Assembly: GCA_022778785.1 (NCBI GenBank)
Contig: JALFSO010000055.1
Location: 1 to 53,902 of the forward strand
Origin: Dysosmobacter sp.
GTDB lineage: Bacteria; Bacillota; Clostridia; Oscillospirales; Oscillospiraceae
DNA: 53,902 bases
Reading direction: 5' to 3'
A program made the translations under genes and the position numbers. Below are positions 1-8,070 of the stretch, piece after piece; positions within the stretch are counted from its first letter, which is position 1; each line of letters starts with the position of its first letter. A model generated the notes under the pieces. It had not been told where the DNA came from and made no database searches. It saw only the letters and a program-made list of their open reading frames with translations.

Positions 1-82
1 AGTTACTCTCACCGCCGTCCCTGTCCTCGTCGCCCACGGAAAGGCGGGAGTAAAGGGCTGTAATTTTACTATAATCAGTCAT
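1..82 (-). CDS. Large serine recombinase, N-terminal fragment (runs off left edge)
   Basis: Reading leftward from ATG 82-80, the peptide begins MTDYSKITALYSRLSVGDED and continues off the window. The Y-S-R-L-S segment matches the start of the catalytic resolvase domain of large serine recombinases (TndX/TnpX type), where the serine after Y-x-R is the nucleophile. A consensus AGGAGG lies at 91-96, correctly spaced for this start. Such recombinases excise and integrate conjugative or mobilisable elements of Clostridia. Its position beside A+T-rich cargo suggests that the left part of the window belongs to such an element. Only about 27 codons are visible, so the subfamily cannot be set. Confidence 0.75.
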   Translation of the reverse strand, partial: MTDYSKITALYSRLSVGDEDRDGGESN

Positions 83-239
83 GTGCATAACCTCCTGTGC
101 GTCCATATAGGCTTCCTTTACACTTAAAATTATGCACTCCAGAGACTTGTCTCTGTTCTTATGGGGATTGGGGAAGGCTCCCCAACAAGCATTTCGCACC
201 GGGTATGACCGGAGCACTGCTTGCAGCAGATAGATTTGC

Positions 240-268
240 TTGCATTTTATTAGCAAGTTTGTTATTAT
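240..268 (+). promoter_or_regulatory. Predicted promoter of the radical SAM gene
   Basis: TTGCAT (240-245), a 17-bp spacer and TATTAT (263-268) precede the gene at 348. The -35 overlaps a small CTTGC...GCAAG inverted repeat. From 100 to 240 there is no convincing gene. A long A+T-rich untranslated leader follows, and an AGGAGG-like site sits just before the ATG. Confidence 0.5.
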
Positions 269-347
269 TATATATTATTTAGAGAATGGGTATTTATATA
301 TCTTTATATATATCGGTACTATTTGAAAAATGTGAGGAGGATTATAT

Positions 348-1457
348 ATGGGAGATTTAAAAAATACTGTCCTAACAAAAGAACAAGTGCTAAATGATCC
401 ATATGGATATACATATAATGAAATTCTTCAGGTTCTTGGAGAAAACACTTCCAAATCATTAATGGCAGATTTGTATAGAAAAAAAGCAAAGAATGCTCAC
501 TATACGATTAAGGTAAAAGACTATTATAATGGAAAAGATACTACTAAATATGCGTTTGAGATGGAAGACGGTTATTGCATAGAAACCGTGTGCATTAAGC
601 GTAAAACGGGAACTACCATTTGCATTAGTACTATGGTTGGTTGCCCAGTCGGTTGTATATTTTGTGCATCAGGAAAAAATGGATTCATTCGAAATCTTAC
701 ACCATCAGAAATAGTGCAACAAGTTGTTATGGTCAAAGAAAAAATCAATAGAATTGTATTCATGGGTATGGGAGAGCCATTGTTTAATTACAAGAATGTG
801 ATTCAAGCTATCCATGTGTTACGTGATCGTAATGGACTGAACTTCCCGACAGATGGAATCACTATTTCGACAGTTGGTCCAATTCCTCAACTTAAAAAGT
901 TAAGAGAAGAACATCTAAAGATTCAATTAACACTTTCCCTGCATGCAACGAATCAGAGAACAAGGGACATGGTTATGCCTCATATGAAGGGATTTGATAT
1001 AAATGAGATTGTTGAGTCTGTTTTGTCTTATTCGGATCGTCATAATCGAAAGATTACAATCGCATATTTGCTCATGCCGGGCATTAATGATAAACCGTCA
1101 GATGTGAGGCAATTGGCAAAATGGTTTAGCGGAAAAAATGTTCTGATTAATGTACTTCAGTATAATGAAACTGAATGCCCTGCAATTAAAAGACCAAATA
1201 AGCAACAGTTAGTTGTGTTTAAAAATAAATTAGAAGAGGCGGGGCTTGTTGTTAAACTTAGAGAATCACGAGGAAACAATATAAAGGCTGCTTGTGGTCA
1301 GTTGGTTAGTAAGTTTAATAGAAGTACGGGAAAAGATGGCAATTCAAAGAGTGTAAAAAACAGTTCAGAAAGGATAGTATCAAAGAGAACAGACACTGTA
1401 GCTTTTATAGATAAATCAAGCGAAAAAGGAAGAACTAAGCGTAAAAAGAATAAATAA
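348..1457 (+). CDS. Cfr/RlmN-family radical SAM methyltransferase
   Basis: A 369-residue radical SAM protein. The [4Fe-4S] motif is C99-x3-C103-x2-C106 (GCPVGCIFC). The two other cysteines that define RlmN/Cfr chemistry are present: C92 in TICISTMVGC, matching the general acid/base cysteine, and C316 in AACGQL, matching the cysteine that carries the methyl group. FMGMGEPL and LSLHATNQ are further family motifs. RlmN methylates C2 and Cfr methylates C8 of A2503 in 23S rRNA, and Cfr causes multidrug ribosomal resistance. The N-terminal accessory region is short, and the last 50 or so residues form an unusual Lys/Ser-rich basic tail. The gene is A+T-rich and has its own terminator. It is probably an acquired paralogue rather than the housekeeping rlmN. 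C2 versus C8 specificity, or a non-ribosomal substrate, cannot be decided by eye. Confidence 0.88.
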   Translation: MGDLKNTVLTKEQVLNDPYGYTYNEILQVLGENTSKSLMADLYRKKAKNAHYTIKVKDYYNGKDTTKYAFEMEDGYCIETVCIKRKTGTTICISTMVGCPVGCIFCASGKNGFIRNLTPSEIVQQVVMVKEKINRIVFMGMGEPLFNYKNVIQAIHVLRDRNGLNFPTDGITISTVGPIPQLKKLREEHLKIQLTLSLHATNQRTRDMVMPHMKGFDINEIVESVLSYSDRHNRKITIAYLLMPGINDKPSDVRQLAKWFSGKNVLINVLQYNETECPAIKRPNKQQLVVFKNKLEEAGLVVKLRESRGNNIKAACGQLVSKFNRSTGKDGNSKSVKNSSERIVSKRTDTVAFIDKSSEKGRTKRKKNK

Positions 1458-1466
1458 GTTCTTGTT

Positions 1467-1505
1467 GAACTGGTGTTTGTATATTGGGCAAACACCAGTT
1501 CTTTT
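1467..1505 (+). terminator. Intrinsic terminator after the radical SAM gene
   Basis: A perfect 13-bp stem (1467-1479 with 1489-1501) with a 9-nt loop is followed by TTTT. It separates this gene from the next one, which has its own promoter. Confidence 0.85.
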
Positions 1506-1521
1506 CAAATAATATTCAGAG

Positions 1522-1550
1522 TTGGTTTGTTTGTAAGGATAAAGTATACA
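1522..1550 (+). promoter_or_regulatory. Predicted promoter of the PHP-MurA fusion gene
   Basis: TTGGTT (1522-1527), a 17-bp spacer and TATACA (1545-1550), about 60 nt upstream of the start at 1613. Confidence 0.5.
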
Positions 1551-1612
1551 TAGGAGACAGCGTTTGGCGTTGAATTACAACATATAAACAAAAAGTACGA
1601 TGGGGTTTGGTT

Positions 1613-3292
1613 ATGATAGCAGATATGCATGTGCACTCAACCTTTTCTCCGGACGGCATTTCCACAATGGAGGAACAGTGCATTGCCGCACTGGAAAAAG
1701 GAGAAAGAATAATATGTTTTACAGATCATGTAGATTATAATGTGGCTGAAAAAAATAACGGCATAATAAAAGACAATTCAAAGGCTAATTTTATCATTGA
1801 GGAGTACTTAATAGAAATAGATCGATTAAGGAAAAAATATCCTGAATTGAAAATATTAAAGGGTATAGAGTTTTCAGAACCACATCTGTTTAAAAAGGAA
1901 TTTGAAAGGTATTCTCAATATCCGTTTGATTACATTTTAGGAAGTGTTCATCATTGTTACGAAGGTGTATTCCCTGGAGCAGCAAATATATCGGAGGACG
2001 AGGCAATCAAAGAGTATTATGACATAATGATACGCTCACTTGAAGAGTGTTTCTTTGATGGCATGGCTCACTTGGATTTCCCAAGAAGTTTTTTTGATCA
2101 TTGGAATATAAGTGAAACAATCATAAATCGTATTGCGATAATAAACGAGTTAGGAGGTGTCGCCGAACTAAGAAATAATATGTTGTATGTTGATGCAAGG
2201 GGAATTTGCCATCATAATATTCCGATGCTATTGGGGCAGATGATACATGGCTCAATGTATTTATGTCCAGCTTTATCTGTTGCATTAGGGGAATTTACCT
2301 ACTATGGTTCAGGCGGCTGCCAAATAGGTGATAATGAGGCGAATAACAGCAGACCTATACAACATATCATGGAGGTTTTATCTAAGTTTGGTGTGCACAT
2401 TTCCTTCGCAGAGAAATGCATTTCAGGAAAAATGTGTCCAGTTGAGAATATTGATGAAATAGATATTATGAGTTTTTCGACAGATGCTCATACTTTATCA
2501 GGGCCGTTAGTTGGAGGGGCAACAAAGACAGCCTTGATCTTGGCTGTGAATAAAGAGCGTTTTGTTATCAAAAATGCATATTTAAAAACAGACGTCATGG
2601 ACATGCTGAGATTTTTAGATTCAATTGGAAAAAATGTAGAGATCATTGGCCCCGATATTATTATTCAAGGTGCGGTCAAAAGGAATATTGTTTATGAAAC
2701 TCCTTTTTCGCTAACACAGTGTATCAGCGAGATTATTACTTATTCGATATTATGTCTTGCAAGTGGTAAAAAGGTACGTTTTTTGAATTTGAATAGAACT
2801 ACGATAGAAAGAAGCTTAGCACCTGAATTTTCTCTCTTTAAGCAGATGGGGGTAGTTACAGTTTGGCAAGGAACAGACCTTATAGTTTACGCGCCGACTA
2901 AAATTAATAGTATAGATATTGTTGTACAACCTAGTACTATTCAGAGTGATCATCATCCTTTTTTTGCTTTATTATTATTTGGTCAGAAACAAGTAACATT
3001 AACAGAATATGTTTGGAAAGATAGATTTAAATACATTGAGAATTTACAAAAGATGGGGGCTATAATTAACGTTAATGGAAATCAAATCACGATAACTCCA
3101 TCTGAACTAAAGAAATATGAAGGAAACCTTCCGGCTCTAGATGTAAGATCTGCTGCAGTTACACTGGTAGCATCAATAGTGTCAAGGAGTCATGTTGACA
3201 TTATTGATGCCCATCATATTTTTCGAGGATATAGTAGATTAAAGCAAAATATGCAAGAACTTGGTATTGAATTAGTATGTGATATATCTTAA
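1613..3292 (+). CDS. PHP-domain hydrolase fused to MurA-like enolpyruvyl transferase
   Basis: About 559 residues. ATG 1613 is preferred over TTG 1607 because GGGG lies 7 nt upstream. Residues 1 to about 160 are a PHP domain like histidinol phosphatase: DMHVHSTFSPDG, FTDHVD, GIEFSEPH, GSVHH and AHLDF supply the usual metal ligands. From about residue 168 the chain matches MurA from its residue 47 onward, including the active-site loop Cys (GGCQIG, lengthened before SRP), an Asp (IQSDHH), the arginines of KDRF and DVRSAA, and the C-terminal HIFRGYSR. The first MurA segment, with the GAKNA Lys-Asn pair, is absent, so the PHP domain replaces it. MurA transfers enolpyruvyl from PEP to UDP-GlcNAc; related enzymes act on nucleotides in nikkomycin/polyoxin synthesis. 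Substrate unknown. The A+T-rich composition suggests acquisition. Confidence 0.85.
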   Translation: MIADMHVHSTFSPDGISTMEEQCIAALEKGERIICFTDHVDYNVAEKNNGIIKDNSKANFIIEEYLIEIDRLRKKYPELKILKGIEFSEPHLFKKEFERYSQYPFDYILGSVHHCYEGVFPGAANISEDEAIKEYYDIMIRSLEECFFDGMAHLDFPRSFFDHWNISETIINRIAIINELGGVAELRNNMLYVDARGICHHNIPMLLGQMIHGSMYLCPALSVALGEFTYYGSGGCQIGDNEANNSRPIQHIMEVLSKFGVHISFAEKCISGKMCPVENIDEIDIMSFSTDAHTLSGPLVGGATKTALILAVNKERFVIKNAYLKTDVMDMLRFLDSIGKNVEIIGPDIIIQGAVKRNIVYETPFSLTQCISEIITYSILCLASGKKVRFLNLNRTTIERSLAPEFSLFKQMGVVTVWQGTDLIVYAPTKINSIDIVVQPSTIQSDHHPFFALLLFGQKQVTLTEYVWKDRFKYIENLQKMGAIINVNGNQITITPSELKKYEGNLPALDVRSAAVTLVASIVSRSHVDIIDAHHIFRGYSRLKQNMQELGIELVCDIS

Positions 3293-3478
3293 AAACGCAA
3301 TTATAGGCTCTCGGAATCTTGAGCCTTCCGACTAAGATTCATCGGTCGGATGAACCTTGAAAAGTAAATATTATCCAGAATGGATATGGGACGAAAAAGT
3401 GATGAACTATTGCAGAAAAATGACGCACTTTCATAGACCTTGCGTCAGACATGGTTTATAATGGTATTGCTTATATGA

Positions 3479-3697
3479 TTAAGCGACTTGTTCAAAGAGA
3501 ACTCTTGGCGGGGTGGTCTTTGAACAAGTCCATGCATCAAGATGTTGACACATCATGATGGCGAAGAGGCGGCAGTACCACATCATAGATGAACGGTATC
3601 TGCCGTCTTCTAATTTATAGTCCAGTTTCTCACGCTTATTACAGCGTTCTGCAGATGTTCTTGCATTATATTCCAGTTTCCATTCTTCACTACCTCT
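3479..3697 (-). mobile_element. Transposase C-terminal remnant
   Basis: About 72 codons, in frame with the preceding ORF, match the terminal Arg-rich segment of DDE transposases (TSAERCNKREKLDYKLEDGR). The catalytic core is absent and no complete inverted repeats are visible. Two small hairpins (3306-3325 and 3329-3350) lie just to the left and could be old element ends. The 3293-3478 gap holds nothing else recognisable. Confidence 0.5.
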
Positions 3698-4372
3698 AGG
3701 TGGATTATTACCGCTCTGCTCCGGGGATTCCCGGCGGTGCTGGTCGTTCTCCGGTACCAGCTGCTCAACCTGCGTCATAATATTCTTCAGTTCCCGATCC
3801 TGCCCGATGGAAAGAGACTCGTCCTGCTCCCTGGTGAAGCGCAGGGCGTGGTAGATCTCGATGAGCTGCTCCGGCGCAAAAAGGGCGTCTTTAGGAACCA
3901 GCCCGCTCCGTGTGGCGAAGTCTCGCTTCGCCTCCTCGTAATGCTCATAGAAATAGTTCCCGGTGTGGACGCCCTCACGATTCCAATCCCATTCCCAGGT
4001 AATGAAGCGGACGCCATAGCTGGTGGGATGCCCCGCCAGAACGATGCCGTTGAAATCTGCCAGGACACGGTAGTCGCCCTCCAGATCTCTTGCCTTGAGC
4101 TGCGGCGCACGTTCCATCATCTCCATGTACTCAGAAGTGGTTTTTGCGATGTCGATTACATTTTGCAGCTCCGCCTGTGCGCCATTGGCATCCACATTCT
4201 GCTGGCGGTACAGGACACTGCCTTTGCCGGAGATGCGGCACAGATAGCTCCCGTTCCAGCTGACGGGGAGATGGCGGTCTTCGATCCGCCCGGTGTCAAA
4301 GCCTGCTCGCTTCAGACTGATGGCAACTTCCTCGAGATAGCGGAGCTGCGCCATATCATTTTGCTTTTCCAT
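3479..4372 (-). CDS. Chimeric ORF: mobile-element hypothetical protein joined to a transposase C-terminus
   Basis: The start is ATG 4372 (MEKQNDMAQLRY), because AGGAGG lies just upstream. The frame extends to 4480 without a ribosome site. The first 220 or so residues look like a soluble hypothetical protein carried by conjugative elements of gut Clostridia (family not named here). The last 70 residues (RGSEEWKLEYNARTSAER, then RLFAIMMCQHLDAW) instead resemble the C-terminal end of a DDE transposase, probably IS1182-like. The switch lies near 3697. The protein is therefore likely a fusion made by an insertion or deletion. Whether it is functional is doubtful. Confidence 0.6.
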   Translation of the reverse strand: MEKQNDMAQLRYLEEVAISLKRAGFDTGRIEDRHLPVSWNGSYLCRISGKGSVLYRQQNVDANGAQAELQNVIDIAKTTSEYMEMMERAPQLKARDLEGDYRVLADFNGIVLAGHPTSYGVRFITWEWDWNREGVHTGNYFYEHYEEAKRDFATRSGLVPKDALFAPEQLIEIYHALRFTREQDESLSIGQDRELKNIMTQVEQLVPENDQHRRESPEQSGNNPPRGSEEWKLEYNARTSAERCNKREKLDYKLEDGRYRSSMMWYCRLFAIMMCQHLDAWTCSKTTPPRVLFEQVA

Positions 4373-4610
4373 ATCAATTTCCTCCTGCAAAAAAATAAGC
4401 CGGAGCGAACTTGGTCGCTCCGGCAGGTAAACGTATGATGGGCAACCATGCCCTTTTGAAACTGAAATTTCAGATATCAAACACTACTTTTCTTCACTTT
4501 ATTTACTTTCTCTATAATTCTCCCTGTATTTCGACAAAGGGTGGTTTGTGATAAAATGTAGGCGTAACCTCTTCGTTCACAAAAAGTTTACAATTTCAAG
4601 AAAGAAAAAA

Positions 4611-4647
4611 GAGCCGATTTTTCAAAATTGTCTTGAAAAACCGGCTC
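4611..4647. terminator. Hairpin terminator in the element-chromosome transition
   Basis: A 15-bp stem with one mismatch (4611-4625 with 4633-4647), loop AATTGTC, in A/T-rich flanks. It could act on either strand. The surrounding 4481-4737 stretch shows no gene. Confidence 0.55.
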
Positions 4648-4737
4648 GAAATTAAGGGTGCGTTAGTTCATGTCATTCCAAATATTCACCTGATGATTTA
4701 GGTATCTTTTTTTCGCAACCTCAAATGGGGGGACGAA

Positions 4738-4769
4738 AAAACCCTAGAACCGTTGCGGTTCTAGGGTTT
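4738..4769 (-). terminator. Terminator of the tRNA operon
   Basis: A perfect 14-bp stem (4739-4752 with 4756-4769) with a 3-nt loop. On the minus strand it is followed by a T run, directly downstream of tRNA-fMet. Confidence 0.85.
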
Positions 4770-4800
4770 CGTCGTGCGTATCTATTTTGGTCGCACACCA

Positions 4801-4876
<76 letters not shown>

Positions 4877-4887
4877 ATATCAAATTT

Positions 4888-4975
4888 TGGTGCCGGTGAC
4901 CGGACTCGAACCGGTACGGTATTGCTACCAGAGGATTTTAAGTCCGCCGTGTCTACCGATTTCACCACACCGGCA
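4888..4975 (-). tRNA. tRNA-Leu (UAA)
   Basis: An 88-nt class II tRNA with a long variable arm, encoded CCA and anticodon loop CTTAAAA (TAA). It is the first gene of a two-tRNA operon with tRNA-fMet. Confidence 0.95.
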
Positions 4976-4991
4976 AATCATCAGCTTAATT

Positions 4992-5020
4992 ATAATACCA
5001 TTCTACACCCGATATGTCAA
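4992..5020 (-). promoter_or_regulatory. Promoter of the tRNA-Leu/tRNA-fMet operon
   Basis: On the minus strand, TTGACA (5020-5015), a 17-bp spacer and TATTAT (4997-4992) lie 17 nt before tRNA-Leu. This is close to the sigma-A consensus. Confidence 0.75.
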
Positions 5021-5122
5021 TAGATGTTCCGAAAATTTCTTCCGAAACTTTTCGAACGGTTTCATCAGATGGCCTGGGGTCCGCGTGGAGCGTCAGAGTG
5101 CGCTCCCTGGGTAAGGGCGAAA

Positions 5123-5154
5123 AACGGCCTGAGAGATCGCTCTCTCAGGCCGTT
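5123..5154 (-). terminator. Terminator of the C69 dipeptidase gene
   Basis: A perfect 14-bp G+C-rich stem (5123-5136 with 5141-5154), loop TCGC, followed by TTTT on the minus strand, 27 nt after the stop codon. Confidence 0.9.
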
Positions 5155-5180
5155 CGGTTTGCTGCGGTTGGATTCGCCGG

Positions 5181-7697
5181 TTACTGTGCGACGATCTCGC
5201 AGTAGTTCATCAGGACCTTGGCTACCTCAGCACGGGTGGCGTTGTCCTTGGGAGCGAGACGGCTGCCGTCCTTGCCGCTCATCAGACCCTGACCAACGGC
5301 CCAGTTCAGAGCGGGGATGGCGTAGGCGGAGATCTGGGCCTCGTCCACGAAGCCGGTCAGGTTCTCCGCCAGGGTGACGGCGTCCAGACCCTTGAACTGC
5401 GCGTAGCGGTACAGGATGGCCACCATCTGCTCACGGGTGATGTTATCGTTGGGGGCGAATCTGCCGTCGGCATAGCCGGTGACAAGACCGTTGGTGGCGG
5501 CCCAGTTCACGGCGTCAGCGCACCAGGCGTCCGCAGCCACGTCGGAGAAGGCGGCGGTGCCGGAGACGGCGGGACGGCCTTCCTTGTTGTAGAGGATCTG
5601 GGCCAGCATGGCGCGGGACAGCTGGGCGTTGGGACGGAAGGTGCCGTCCGCGAAGCCGTTCATCATGCTGTTGGCCAGCACGTAGTCCACAGCCTCATGA
5701 TACCAGGCGTCGGCGCTGAGATCGGTGAAGGCGGCGCTGGGGCAGATCTCCTCAGCGGCGGGCTCCTCCGCTGCCGCGAACACGGCCTTGACGCTGACGG
5801 CGCCGGAGGGCATGGTGAAGGTGTACTTGCCGTCGCCCTTGTCGGTGACGGTCAACTCACGGCCGCTGGCATCGGTGACCACAACGTCATCCACCGCATA
5901 ACCCTCGTCGGGAGCAGCGGTGATGGTGACGGTGCTGCCCTGGCTGGCGCTCTTGCGGCTGACGGTGACGGTGCCGTTATCGGTGTTCACAACGGAGATG
6001 CTGCTGGCGGAGGAGCTGCTGCCGGAAGCGCTGCCGCCGCCGGAGCCGCCCTTGTAGGAACCGGTGGGCGCAGCGAACTTGTAGTCGGGCAGATCGGTGG
6101 ACTCCAGAACGAAGTCCTCCTCGCTCTCGGAGTCCAGATAGGCCTGGACCTCATGGAGGGTGTTCAGAGCGATGGCGTAGACCTGCTCCGCAATGTCGTT
6201 GGCCAACTCCTCAGCCTTGTCGGTGACGGCCTCGGGATCAGAGGCGGCCAGAGCCTGCATCTTGGCGTCCACGGTCTTCTGCTGGACGATCAGGCTGTCC
6301 TGCACGTCGGAGAAGTAGGCGCGGACGGCGTCGTCCACGTTGGTGTCACGGTTCTCGTTGCACAGGATGGCCAGTTCATCGAATACCCAGTACATGGAGT
6401 CCTCAGTGAAGTCCTCGGACTCGTTGTGGTAGATCTCCGGAGTCTGACTCATGGCGGCGGTGTAGAAGGGGACAAAGATGGAGAACTCGGCGGGACCCAT
6501 GGCCTGCCAGTGGATGGTGGCAATGGAGGCGGGCAGATCCTGGCGGATCTGGAAGATGTGATCCTCGGCCTGATGGTTGTTGGCGATGGGATAATAGCCC
6601 TCGGAGGCGGGATACGCCGTGCCCTCGCCCCGGGCCTGGAGCACCTGGATCATGGTCTTCAGGTCGATCTTGCCGTTCAGCTCGTCAGAGGGGTCAAACT
6701 GGAGATAGAAGGGGCCCTCGGCGGACTTGCCGTCGGCGTTGGGATAGGACTCGCAGTCCGCCACAGGGCTGGGATCCACGGTATCAGCCAGCTCGGGATT
6801 CAGCAGGTTCATGCCCATCCAGGCTCTGTAGGTGCTGTGCGCCACATTGCCCTCGGAGTAGGACTTGGCGATGTGGATGGAGTTGGGATTCTCGGGGTCC
6901 TCGGTGATGTAGCAGCCCGCGTCCTGGGCCACCTTGATCAGATTCTCGGACGCCACCACGTTCTCGGTGTCGTTCAGGTCGATCTGGCCCATCATCATCA
7001 TGTTGGGTACCACGGAGACCTTGCTGGGATCCATTCTGACGGCGGCGTACTGATGGCCGGAGACGATCTCGAAGTACCAGACCTCGTCGCTGTCGCCGAT
7101 GAAGATGGCGTTGCACTCGGCGGCGCCGTACTCATCCACGATGTCCGCCAGGATCTGGACGCCCTCCCGGGCAGTCCGGGCGCTCTGGAGGATCACAGTG
7201 CCGATGGCGTACTCGCTGATGCCGCTGAAGTACTCGAAGTCCTCGGGGAGGTTGTCCTCATCCCAGCAGAGGGGGTCCACAGCGGTGATCTTGTCGTTGT
7301 GATAGGTGGAGACGGTGGCGGACATGGAAACGCCGCACTCGTTGACGCCGGCCTCCGCGTAGGGGATGGCGTCGTCCTCAATGCCCCATGCCGTTCTCAC
7401 GTCACGCATGATGGAGTACTGGAGGGTGTGGGCCGGATAGGGCATCATGAAGTCGGGCTCGCCGTACCAGTTCTCCTGGAGCATCTCGCCCTCCTCGTGG
7501 TCGGCGGCGGGGACGATCTCGAAGATCTTGTTGTAGCTGGGACCGAAGTCCTCGCTGCGGCCATAATAGACAGAGCCGTCGTCGGTGACGTCGCTGCCCG
7601 CGTACACGGCTGTGCATGCAGACGCGCTGACGATGTTTGCCGCCGCCAGCAGCAGAGCCACTGTCAGAGCGGTCAAACGGTTGAACAATTTTTTCAT
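5181..7697 (-). CDS. Secreted C69-family dipeptidase with C-terminal SLH domains
   Basis: 838 residues from ATG 7697 (GGGAG upstream; an in-frame ATG at 7757 has no ribosome site and would bury the signal peptide). The N-terminus MKKLFNRLTALTVALLLAAA is a signal peptide ending SASA-CTAVYAG. The Cys after the cut fits the N-terminal nucleophile of C69 (PepD) Ntn hydrolases. The catalytic region runs to about residue 540. A Ser/Gly linker and a bacterial Ig-like repeat (DNGTVTVS, DEGYAVDDV) follow. Three SLH repeats (AFTDLSADAWY; AFSDVAADAWC; third ending RAEVAKVLMNY) end the protein and should bind cell-wall polymer. It is probably a surface dipeptidase feeding peptide uptake. Monocistronic with its own promoter and terminator. 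Confidence 0.93.
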   Translation of the reverse strand: MKKLFNRLTALTVALLLAAANIVSASACTAVYAGSDVTDDGSVYYGRSEDFGPSYNKIFEIVPAADHEEGEMLQENWYGEPDFMMPYPAHTLQYSIMRDVRTAWGIEDDAIPYAEAGVNECGVSMSATVSTYHNDKITAVDPLCWDEDNLPEDFEYFSGISEYAIGTVILQSARTAREGVQILADIVDEYGAAECNAIFIGDSDEVWYFEIVSGHQYAAVRMDPSKVSVVPNMMMMGQIDLNDTENVVASENLIKVAQDAGCYITEDPENPNSIHIAKSYSEGNVAHSTYRAWMGMNLLNPELADTVDPSPVADCESYPNADGKSAEGPFYLQFDPSDELNGKIDLKTMIQVLQARGEGTAYPASEGYYPIANNHQAEDHIFQIRQDLPASIATIHWQAMGPAEFSIFVPFYTAAMSQTPEIYHNESEDFTEDSMYWVFDELAILCNENRDTNVDDAVRAYFSDVQDSLIVQQKTVDAKMQALAASDPEAVTDKAEELANDIAEQVYAIALNTLHEVQAYLDSESEEDFVLESTDLPDYKFAAPTGSYKGGSGGGSASGSSSSASSISVVNTDNGTVTVSRKSASQGSTVTITAAPDEGYAVDDVVVTDASGRELTVTDKGDGKYTFTMPSGAVSVKAVFAAAEEPAAEEICPSAAFTDLSADAWYHEAVDYVLANSMMNGFADGTFRPNAQLSRAMLAQILYNKEGRPAVSGTAAFSDVAADAWCADAVNWAATNGLVTGYADGRFAPNDNITREQMVAILYRYAQFKGLDAVTLAENLTGFVDEAQISAYAIPALNWAVGQGLMSGKDGSRLAPKDNATRAEVAKVLMNYCEIVAQ

Positions 7698-7771
7698 GTT
7701 CTTTCTCCCTTCAGAGTGTATGATACAGTGCGGGCCAATCCTGAAAAATGGCCGCACTGTTTTGTGAGTGT

Positions 7772-7800
7772 ATAATAATACGAACTTTTGGGAAAATCAA
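7772..7800 (-). promoter_or_regulatory. Promoter of the C69 dipeptidase gene
   Basis: On the minus strand, TTGATT (7800-7795), a 17-bp spacer and TATTAT (7777-7772), 75 nt upstream of the start. Confidence 0.6.
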
Positions 7801-8070
7801 GCGGCAAAAAATTGCCCAAACATACAGGAATCCCAAATTTTCGCATAAAACGGCACTTTAAGCGGCTAAAATCCAGCCGCCGGACAGGAGACGGCCCGCG
7901 GCCTGCAGGAGGATTCCGCCGGAAATGGTGCGGCTTTTTGGGGGAGGCGGCAAAAAGCCGTTATTTTTTTCCAACATTCAAAATCCGCGGCTCAGAACAG
8001 CAAGACCGCAGGGAGAGAATTTTTATTCGCACCGGTCCTGACGCAATTTTCAGAGAATGGAAACAAAATG

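Noticed and set aside
97..282. 61-codon plus-strand ORF before the radical SAM gene
   Set aside because: No ribosome site, partly antisense to the recombinase upstream region, composition not protein-like. Considered as a Cfr-type leader peptide but nothing supports it.
5697..7775. Open plus-strand frame of 692 codons opposite the C69 gene
   Set aside because: Gly/Val/Leu-rich low-complexity product without a domain, fully antisense to a gene with signal peptide and SLH domains. It is a shadow caused by G+C-rich codon use.
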